Notes under the pieces: model-generated | Told to the model about the DNA's origin: nothing | Database searches by the model: none | What the model saw: only the letters and a program-made list of their open reading frames with translations | Program-made: the position numbers and the translations under genes | Shown here: positions 1 to 5,382 of the stretch, piece by piece | Position numbering within the stretch: the stretch's first letter is position 1 | How the letters are laid out: every line of letters starts with the position of its first letter | NCBI GenBank assembly: GCA_025062175.1 | Contig: JANXAX010000166.1 | Location: 1-5,928 of the forward strand | Length of the DNA: 5,928 bases | From: Anaerolineae bacterium | GTDB taxonomy: Bacteria > Chloroflexota > Anaerolineae > 4572-78 > NAK82 | Direction: 5' to 3'

Positions 1-2
1 TC

Positions 3-926
3 ATCGAGATCGTGCCGGATCAGGACGTGGCCTACCAGAAGATGAAGACAGGTGAGAGCGACACAGGCCCCATCACGCCTGACAAGCTCAAGGAAGCCCG
101 CCAGCTCCCCAACATCACCGTGTACGAGTGGTGGCCGGCCGCGGCACTGTGGAGCTACATTGGCCTCAATATGCGCCCCGGCTTTCCCACGAACAACCTG
201 CACGTCCGCCGTGGGCTGAGCTACGCCATTGACAAGGATCTGTTGACCCAGGAGGTGATGCAAGGCCAGGCGAAGCGGCTGTGCTCGGTCTATCCGGAGA
301 CCTCATGGGTGTACAACCCGGACGTGCCGTGCTACGACTATGACCCGGACAAGGCGATTGCCGAGTTCAAGCAGGCAGGCTACACCTTCCAGGACGGCAA
401 GATGGTGGACCAGAACGGCAAGCAACTGCGGTTGAAGCTGATCTTCGGCCCGCACACCAGCAAGACGCGCGAACTCATCGCCGTCACCGTGCAGGACTAC
501 CTGCGCCGCATCGGTGTCGAGACGGACATTCAGGCGATGGAATGGTCCACTTATCTGGAAGCGCTGCATTCCAAAGAACCTGACTGGGATATGTACATCG
601 GCGCGTGGCAGGCCACCATCGAGCCCCACATCATGTACACCATCTGGGCCGAGGAGAACATCCCGCAGCTGAACTCGGTCGCTTACATCAACAAAGAAGT
701 GGAGCGGCTGTTCGAAGAGGCCGGCGCGAACTGCGACCTGGAGTACCGCAAGGAGCGGTACCAAAAGATTCAGCGCATCATCGCCGAGGATGCACCTTAC
801 GTCTTCCTCTTCTACAACAAGGCGTGGAGTGGCCAGAACAAGCGCATCAAAGGGATCATCCCAACAGCTTTGGGCATCGGCTGGAACATGGAGGACTGGT
901 ACATCGAGGAGGTGCCTACCCCGTGA
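3..926 (+). CDS. Peptide ABC transporter substrate-binding protein, family 5 (5'-truncated)
   Basis: The reading frame is open from base 3, so the gene starts outside the window; the visible 307 residues are the C-terminal part of a protein that in this family is usually about 500-650 residues. The family 5 (SBP_bac_5, DppA/OppA-like) signature is clear: a stretch reading VRRGLSYAIDKDLLTQEVM (bases about 207-263), where returning helices carry the 'R.A..YAID+..' pattern, preceded by the 'YIGLNM' strand and followed by the 'DPDKA...L..AGY' segment typical of the family. Such proteins are secreted or lipid-anchored and deliver peptides, or sometimes sugars or nickel, to the membrane permease; the lipobox that would prove anchoring is off the window. 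Two cysteines (codons 282-284 and 330-332) flank a 15-residue segment and could form a disulfide. The stop codon overlaps the start of the permease gene by 4 bases. Substrate cannot be read from this fragment; peptide is inferred from the permeases and the downstream peptidase. Confidence 0.93.
   Translation: MEIVPDQDVAYQKMKTGESDTGPITPDKLKEARQLPNITVYEWWPAAALWSYIGLNMRPGFPTNNLHVRRGLSYAIDKDLLTQEVMQGQAKRLCSVYPETSWVYNPDVPCYDYDPDKAIAEFKQAGYTFQDGKMVDQNGKQLRLKLIFGPHTSKTRELIAVTVQDYLRRIGVETDIQAMEWSTYLEALHSKEPDWDMYIGAWQATIEPHIMYTIWAEENIPQLNSVAYINKEVERLFEEAGANCDLEYRKERYQKIQRIIAEDAPYVFLFYNKAWSGQNKRIKGIIPTALGIGWNMEDWYIEEVPTP
906..914 (+). promoter_or_regulatory. Ribosome binding site for the first permease
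   Basis: GAGGAGGTG lies inside the end of the binding-protein gene, 8 bases before the GTG at 923. It is a near-perfect Shine-Dalgarno match and decides the start of the permease at 923 over upstream codons of the same open frame. Confidence 0.75.
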
Positions 927-1975
927 GGCAGGCACTCACCCGTTATATCATCCGCCGTGGACTGCAGTCGCTCTTCCTGGTGTGGATTGCCACGCTGATC
1001 GGCTTCACCATTTATCAGCTGGCGCCAGGGGGGCCGCTGCAATTCCTGGATGACGACCCCAAACGTACCGCGGCCGATTTCGAGCGCCTGAGTGCGCTCT
1101 ACGGCCTGAATCGCCCCATCTTGGTGCAATACCTGGCTTGGCTGACGGGCGAGGATTGGTTCACTATATTGCCCGGCGGCGCCGCATGGCAGAGCGGACA
1201 GTGCCGCGCCAACCCGGAACGCTGCGGGCGTGGCATTCTGCGCCTGGACTTCGGGCGTTCGTTCTACTTCAAGGGTTCGAACGTGATCGACCTGATCGCC
1301 GAACGCATCCCGGCCACGTTCCTGCTCGGCTTTTCCAGCCTCGTCATCAGTGTGGCAGTGGGCATCCCGTCCGGCATTTATGCCGCGCTCAACCGTGGCA
1401 AGCTGCCCGACCACATCATTCGGGTGACCACGGTGTTGGTCAACACGGTGCCCGAATGGTGGATCGGGTTGCTGTTGCTGATCATCCTGGGCGGCTATCT
1501 GCGCCTCGTGCCCCTCGGTGGGATGGAAACCATCGGCGACGGTTCCCTGTTGGATCGTCTGCACCACCTCGCTCTGCCAGCGGTAGTGAGTGCCATCAGT
1601 GGGTGGATCAGCATCTCGCGCATCATGCGCTTTGAGATGTTGGAGGTGCTCAACCAGGATTACGTGCGCACCGCGCGCGCGAAAGGGCTCCCCGAACACC
1701 TGGTCATCTGGCGCCACGTATTGCGCAATGCTATCTTGCCCTTCGTTACCGGGCTGAGCGGTATCTTTCTGATTTTCCTCTCTGGCTCAATCCTCTTTGA
1801 GCTGGTCTTCTCGTGGCCCGGGATGGGCCGGCTGGCCGTGATCGCCATCAACAGCCGCGACTATCCAGTGATGATGGGCCTGTTCGTCATCAGCTCCTTC
1901 CTGGGCATCATAGGCGTCCTGATGGTGGACATCCTATACGGCTTCGTTGATCCGCGAGTCAAGTACGAGCTGTGA
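923..1975 (+). CDS. dppB: DppB/OppB-type peptide ABC transporter permease
   Basis: A 350-residue inner-membrane permease, one half of the channel of a peptide-type ABC importer. The start is GTG 923, which overlaps the preceding stop (GTGA), has a strong ribosome binding site and gives the usual family N-terminus (short basic stretch TRYIIRRG, then the first membrane segment at about residues 12-32 ending in LAPGGP). Further membrane segments lie near 131-153, 166-190, 215-231, 272-294 and 320-342. The 'DFGRSF' motif typical of DppB is at 109-114, and the EAA loop that docks on the ATPase is at about 247-273 (YVRTARAKGL...AILPF). The C-terminus has the family pattern SWPGMGRL (297-304) and VDPRVKYEL. 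Odd: the external loop after segment 1 is expanded at about residues 75-106, with Cys94 and Cys101. The frame is open upstream of 923, but that part is a shadow of the binding-protein gene. The transported compound is inferred, not proven. Confidence 0.95.
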   Translation: MRQALTRYIIRRGLQSLFLVWIATLIGFTIYQLAPGGPLQFLDDDPKRTAADFERLSALYGLNRPILVQYLAWLTGEDWFTILPGGAAWQSGQCRANPERCGRGILRLDFGRSFYFKGSNVIDLIAERIPATFLLGFSSLVISVAVGIPSGIYAALNRGKLPDHIIRVTTVLVNTVPEWWIGLLLLIILGGYLRLVPLGGMETIGDGSLLDRLHHLALPAVVSAISGWISISRIMRFEMLEVLNQDYVRTARAKGLPEHLVIWRHVLRNAILPFVTGLSGIFLIFLSGSILFELVFSWPGMGRLAVIAINSRDYPVMMGLFVISSFLGIIGVLMVDILYGFVDPRVKYEL

Positions 1976-3066
1976 AAATTACAGTGGTGCGCCGAAAAGA
2001 ATCGCCTCGTGCAGACGCCGAAGCGGCAGTGCGCGTCTCCATCCCGCATTTCCGCAGAACCAAGGAACAGACGTATTGGCAGGCGGTGCTGGCCAAGCTG
2101 CTGCGCGACAAGCTGACCTTGGCGGCGCTCTTCGGTCTGGCGGTGATGGTGACTCTTTCCGTCGCGGCTGGTTGGATCAGCGACCAGGTGCTCGGGTTTG
2201 ATCCGACCACCACCAATCTCACCAAGCGCAACGCGCCGCCTACTTGGGCTGCGACCGCCTGGCCCATCTTCCAAGAATTCACCCAGACGTGCCAAGCAGG
2301 CGGCGTGACCACCTGCCGCTGGTCGCTGTGGAGGGCCATCGTCTCGGCCTCGCTGACCGGCCTGCGGGAGTGCCTGGCGGCGCCGCGCGGCACCTGCCAT
2401 TGGATGGGCACCGACCAGGCCGGCCGCGATGTGCTGAGCCGCGCGCTGTACGGTGGGCGCATCTCGATGCGCATCGGCCTCTATGTGGCCAGCATCTCGA
2501 TGACGCTGGGGGTCGTCCTGGGCCTGATCAGCGGTTACTACGCCGCCACGTTTATCGATGACATCATCAACGCCATCATCCAGACGCTGGGCAGCATCCC
2601 GCTGTTGTTCCTGTTGATCATCCTCTCGCGCATCTTCCAGCCCGGTCCAGAGGGATTGGCGTTCCTCATCGGCATCTTCGGTTGGATGGGCGTCTCGCGC
2701 TTGATCCGCGGCCAGATCTTCTCCATCCGCGAGCGCGAGTACATCTTGGCCAGCCGGGCGATCGGGGCTTCGATCTGGCGCATCATGTTCCGCCATATCT
2801 TGCCGAACGTCTCCTCGATCGTGATCGTGGTGGGGGTGTTCAACGTGGCCGGCGCCATCATCGCCGAAGCCGGCCTGAGCTACCTGGGGGTGGGCATCGG
2901 ACCGCCGCTGCCCAGCTGGGGCAATATGATGCAGGGCTCGCTGGGCAATTTCACCGATGCGCCCTGGCTGGTGCTGGCGCCGGGCCTGTTCATCTTCCTG
3001 ACCACCCTTTCGATCTATCTCATCGGCGATGGCCTGCGCGATGCCCTCGACCCGTGGGTGAAGTAG
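1972..3066 (+). CDS. dppC: DppC/OppC-type peptide ABC transporter permease
   Basis: A 364-residue inner-membrane permease, the second channel half, pairing with the product of the gene before it. Its GTG start overlaps the previous stop by 4 bases (GTGA); no strong Shine-Dalgarno is visible, so translation probably depends on coupling. A charged cytoplasmic N-terminus of about 47 residues precedes the first membrane segment (about 48-69, the OppC N-terminal domain). The DppC hallmark GTDQAGRDVLSR is at 146-157, the EAA loop at about 254-279 (EYILASRAIG...RHILPN), and the signature GLSYLGVGI..P.PSWGNM at 301-319; the protein ends with the usual GDGLRDALDPW. Odd: between segment 1 and the GTDQ motif there is an external region of about 75 residues with four cysteines (107, 115, 134, 142), longer than in the Escherichia coli type. 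GTG codons at 1984 and 1987 are possible but less likely starts. Confidence 0.95.
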   Translation: MKITVVRRKESPRADAEAAVRVSIPHFRRTKEQTYWQAVLAKLLRDKLTLAALFGLAVMVTLSVAAGWISDQVLGFDPTTTNLTKRNAPPTWAATAWPIFQEFTQTCQAGGVTTCRWSLWRAIVSASLTGLRECLAAPRGTCHWMGTDQAGRDVLSRALYGGRISMRIGLYVASISMTLGVVLGLISGYYAATFIDDIINAIIQTLGSIPLLFLLIILSRIFQPGPEGLAFLIGIFGWMGVSRLIRGQIFSIREREYILASRAIGASIWRIMFRHILPNVSSIVIVVGVFNVAGAIIAEAGLSYLGVGIGPPLPSWGNMMQGSLGNFTDAPWLVLAPGLFIFLTTLSIYLIGDGLRDALDPWVK

Positions 3067-3093
3067 CACAGTTTCATCATCACTATCTTGGGC

Positions 3094-3101
3094 AAAAGGA
3101 G
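3094..3101 (+). promoter_or_regulatory. Ribosome binding site for the alpha/beta hydrolase
   Basis: AAAAGGAG in the 44-base gap after the second permease, 9 bases before GTG 3111. It fixes the start of the hydrolase at 3111; the open frame that runs far upstream of this point overlaps the permease and is not used. Confidence 0.8.
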
Positions 3102-3110
3102 AATTGCGAC

Positions 3111-4031
3111 GTGACCCAGGCGCAGTCAGACCCAGCTGCACGACGGCAACAGCTCTACAGCCTGCTCGGCGACCTGCCGGACCGCCAGCGTCCGATCCAC
3201 GCGACGTGTGTGGGTATGGAAGAACGATCAGGGTATCTCCTGGAAAGGCTGCTGCTCGACCTGAATGGCATCGAGGCAGTGCCGGCCTATTTTGTGCGCC
3301 CCCTGAAGGGGCAAGGGCCGTGGCCGGCAGTGCTCTACAACCACGCCCACGGGGGTGAGTATCACATCGGCAAGGAAGAGCTGTTGATCGGGCGGACGTT
3401 CCTGCACACACCGCCTTATGCCGAGGCGCTGACGCGAAACGGCTATGCGGCATTGTGCATCGATCACTGGGCCTTCGGCGAGCGACGCGGACGCAGCGAG
3501 TCCGAGATCTTCAAACAGATGCTCTGGCATGGCCAGGTGATGTGGGGCATGATGGTCTACGACAGCTTGCGCGCGCTGGACTATCTCATCACACGCCCCG
3601 ATGTAGATCCCGACCGTATCGCCACCCTGGGCATCTCGATGGGCAGCACGATGGCCTGGTGGGTAGCTGCTCTGGACACGCGCATCCGCGTCTGTGTGGA
3701 CCTGTGTTGTCTGACGGACTACCAGGCCTTGATCGCGACGCGCGGGCTGGACGGCCACGGCATCTACTATTACGTGCCGGGGCTGCTCAAGCATTTCACC
3801 ACGGCGCAGGTCAACGCACTGATCGCGCCGCGCCCCCACCTGAGCCTGGCGGGCATCTACGACCCGCTCACCCCGCCGGCCGGGTTGGAGCGCATCGATG
3901 CCGAATTGAGCCAGGTGTACGCGGCGCTGGGAGCAGCGGAGGCATGGCAGCTGCGCCGCTACGACATCGGTCATTTCGAGACGGCAGCCATGCGCGCCGA
4001 GGTGCTCGCGTTTCTGCAGAAATGGCTCTGA
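3111..4031 (+). CDS. Alpha/beta hydrolase (dienelactone hydrolase / acyl-peptidase-like)
   Basis: A 306-residue protein without signal peptide or membrane segment, so probably cytoplasmic. It has the alpha/beta hydrolase order: a strand leading to an oxyanion-type loop (AVLYNHAHGGEY, 73-84), a second strand (AALCIDHWAFGERRG, 113-127), the nucleophile elbow GISMGS with Ser176, the acid in GIYDPLTPP with Asp251, and the base in DIGHFET with His288. The triad is therefore complete. The arrangement, with a long N-terminal part and the PDVDPDRIATLGISMGS block, resembles dienelactone hydrolase, acetyl xylan esterase and prolyl-oligopeptidase-like (acylaminoacyl-peptidase) relatives, which cut ester or amide bonds. 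Start GTG 3111 is chosen from the AAAAGGAG at 9 bases. It sits 44 bases after the transporter genes and 34 bases before a peptidase gene, which suggests it acts on the imported compound. Whether it is an esterase, a deacylase or a peptidase cannot be decided from sequence alone. Confidence 0.9.
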   Translation: MTQAQSDPAARRQQLYSLLGDLPDRQRPIHATCVGMEERSGYLLERLLLDLNGIEAVPAYFVRPLKGQGPWPAVLYNHAHGGEYHIGKEELLIGRTFLHTPPYAEALTRNGYAALCIDHWAFGERRGRSESEIFKQMLWHGQVMWGMMVYDSLRALDYLITRPDVDPDRIATLGISMGSTMAWWVAALDTRIRVCVDLCCLTDYQALIATRGLDGHGIYYYVPGLLKHFTTAQVNALIAPRPHLSLAGIYDPLTPPAGLERIDAELSQVYAALGAAEAWQLRRYDIGHFETAAMRAEVLAFLQKWL

Positions 4032-4053
4032 GTCGTGCCCAATACGCCGGACT

Positions 4054-4060
4054 GAGGGAG
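4054..4060 (+). promoter_or_regulatory. Ribosome binding site for the Xaa-Pro peptidase
   Basis: GAGGGAG in the 34-base gap between the two enzyme genes. It stands 5 bases before GTG 4066 and 14 bases before the in-frame ATG 4075; the shorter spacing favours the GTG, though both starts give almost the same protein. Confidence 0.6.
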
Positions 4061-4065
4061 CGCAC

Positions 4066-5148
4066 GTGAACTACATGGACCGCTTGCGACGCCTGCGCCA
4101 GCAGATGCACGCGCAGGGGCTGGCCGCGCTGCTGGTCTCCGAACCGCACAACCGACGCTACCTGTCCGGTTTCACCGGCTCCGCGGGTGTGTTGTTGATC
4201 ACCCATGAACGCCAGGGGATTGCCACCGACTTCCGGTATTATACGCAGGTGCATCAGCAATGTCCCGACTGGGAGCTCTTCCAGGTGGGGCGTGATTTTG
4301 AAGGACATCTGGCGCATCTGCTGCGCGAGCTGGGTGTGCAGGGCGACCGGGTGGGCTATGAAGCGGCGCACGTCTCGGTGGAGACATGGCGGCGCTGGAG
4401 CGCTGCGGTGGGCGAGACGGCTACCCTGGTGGACACGCTCGGCCTGGTGGAGCAGCTGCGCCAGGTCAAGGACGCGGATGAGTTGCGGGCGCTGCGCCGT
4501 GCCATCGCCATCGCCGAAAGCGCCTGGTTGCAGCTGTTGGAAGTGCTGCGTCCTGGCATGAGTGAACGCGAGATCGCCTGGCAACTGGAGCGCATTATGC
4601 GCACTTCGGGCGCTGATGCAGTGGCCTTCCCGCCCATCGTCGCTTCGGGGCCTAACGGGGCATTGCCGCACGCTGCCCCCTCGGAACGCCCCATCCAGGC
4701 TGGCGAGCCGCTCGTCCTCGACTTCGGTTGTGTGGTGGACGGTTATTGTAGCGACCTCACGCGCACCGTCTGCCTAGGCCAACCGTGCGACGCGCGCTAT
4801 AGGGAGCTCTGGCAGCTGGTACAGGAAGCGCAGCAGGCAGCGCTGCGTGGCCTGCGCGCGGGTCTCAGCGGCGCAGAGGCGGACCGTCTGGCGCGTGCGG
4901 TGATCACCACAGCTGGCTACGGGGAGTACTTCGGCCATGGACTCGGCCATGGGATCGGCCTGGCCACCCACGAGGCGCCGCGCCTTAACCCCGACAGTTC
5001 GGATGTGCTGCCGGCCGGCGCCGTGGTGAGCGTCGAACCGGGCATCTACCTGCCCGATTGGGGCGGGGTGCGCATCGAGGATCTGGTGCTCATTCATCCG
5101 GATGGGGCGGAAGTGCTCACCCAGCTGCCTGCAATGGCCGTCCTCTAG
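4066..5148 (+). CDS. M24-family Xaa-Pro aminopeptidase/dipeptidase
   Basis: A 360-residue cytoplasmic metallopeptidase of family M24B (PepP/PepQ/YpdF-like), which removes residues next to proline using two divalent metal ions. The N-terminal creatinase-like domain (about 1-130) includes the typical YLSGFTGSAG (32-41) and the 'ATDFRYY.Q' segment (53-61). The catalytic pita-bread domain (about 135-360) keeps all five expected metal ligands: Asp219 in VLDFG, Asp230 in CSDLTRT, His295 in HGLGHGIG, Glu324 in VSVEPGIY and Glu338 in VRIEDL. His291 and His302 (THEAP), which help catalysis in the family, are also present. The length is typical for the short two-domain form. Start GTG 4066 is supported by GAGGGAG at 5 bases; ATG 4075 is an alternative. 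As last gene of the + strand block, 34 bases after the hydrolase, it probably breaks down proline-containing peptides brought in by the transporter. Aminopeptidase and dipeptidase activity cannot be told apart here. Confidence 0.95.
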   Translation: MNYMDRLRRLRQQMHAQGLAALLVSEPHNRRYLSGFTGSAGVLLITHERQGIATDFRYYTQVHQQCPDWELFQVGRDFEGHLAHLLRELGVQGDRVGYEAAHVSVETWRRWSAAVGETATLVDTLGLVEQLRQVKDADELRALRRAIAIAESAWLQLLEVLRPGMSEREIAWQLERIMRTSGADAVAFPPIVASGPNGALPHAAPSERPIQAGEPLVLDFGCVVDGYCSDLTRTVCLGQPCDARYRELWQLVQEAQQAALRGLRAGLSGAEADRLARAVITTAGYGEYFGHGLGHGIGLATHEAPRLNPDSSDVLPAGAVVSVEPGIYLPDWGGVRIEDLVLIHPDGAEVLTQLPAMAVL

Positions 5149-5194
5149 CAACAACAAACCGGGCCGTGCGCATGGGCAGGCGGCCCAAGACGCC

Positions 5195-5305
5195 GGCGGG
5201 CTCAAGCCCGCGGCTGGTGCCTCAAGTTGGCTGAAGCCGACTCTCTCCGGTTTCAGCCGGCCAGCCCGCCAGGGCTTGGGCTACTAGCTCAGAGCTTCAG
5301 CTCTG
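5195..5305. repeat. Cluster of short inverted repeats (REP-like) between convergent genes
   Basis: This non-coding stretch holds at least four short palindromes with a similar plan, a GGCT-like arm, a 2-base centre and an AGCC-like arm: GCGGGCTCAAGCCCGC (5196-5211, perfect), GTTGGCTGAAGCCGAC (5226-5241, one mismatch), CCGGTTTCAGCCGG (5247-5260, one mismatch) and CAGAGCTTCAGCTCTG (5290-5305, perfect). A further AGCCC-GCCA-GGGCT stem is at 5263-5276. Longer-range pairing is also possible: GGCGGGCT 5195-5202 is the exact complement of AGCCCGCC 5263-5270. It lies 46 bases after the peptidase stop and 77 bases before the end of the facing gene. Such GC-rich palindrome clusters resemble dispersed intergenic repeats seen in Chloroflexota and cyanobacteria; copy number elsewhere in the genome cannot be seen from here. 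Confidence 0.8.
5226..5261. terminator. Strong hairpin, possible bidirectional transcription end
   Basis: GGCTGAAGCCG (5229-5239) pairs with CGGTTTCAGCC (5248-5258) over 11 positions with one G-T wobble and an 8-base loop; two wobble pairs and a G-C pair can extend the stem to 5226-5261. The position between two convergent genes suits a terminator for both. No run of T follows on either strand, so classical intrinsic termination is not supported and the call is tentative; it may simply be part of the repeat cluster. Confidence 0.35.
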
Positions 5306-5382
5306 CGGCGCAAATGCCCCCTCCCCCAGGTGAAAGGATGTCGCTTCCTACAGTCGCGACTCGGACGTGCATCACCCCTCGT

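Larger units (their letters stand above)
5149..5382. other. Non-coding gap between convergent genes
   Basis: These 234 bases separate the peptidase stop from the stop of the facing PA14-like gene. Apart from the inverted-repeat cluster (5195-5305) they contain a pyrimidine run of C and T at about 5315-5325 and a perfect 10-base palindrome AGTCGCGACT at 5352-5361, for which I see no function. No convincing small gene or RNA gene is visible. Confidence 0.7.

Noticed and set aside
812..1717. 301-codon open frame on the - strand opposite the first permease
   Set aside because: It is a shadow of the permease gene: composition is that of an antisense frame and there is no recognisable motif.
2682..3110. 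Upstream extension of the hydrolase frame into the second permease gene
   Set aside because: The extension overlaps the conserved end of the permease, reads as a His/Arg/Gly-rich shadow and ignores the strong ribosome binding site at 3094-3101.
3067..3110. Possible internal promoter or terminator in the 44-base gap before the hydrolase
   Set aside because: No inverted repeat and no clear -35/-10 pair is visible; only the ribosome binding site can be supported.
1861..3453. 530-codon open frame on the - strand opposite the two permeases and the hydrolase
   Set aside because: It crosses three well-supported genes, has a low-complexity composition rich in Arg, Ala, Gln and Asp typical of antisense frames in GC-rich DNA, and shows no domain I recognise.
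4931..4952. Direct repeat TCGGCCATGG at 4931-4940 and 4943-4952
   Set aside because: It is explained by the protein motif GHGLGHG of the M24 active site, which encodes the same residues twice.
5352..5361. Perfect 10-base palindrome AGTCGCGACT
   Set aside because: It is short, single and close to the 3' end of a gene, not at a promoter. A chance origin is likely.
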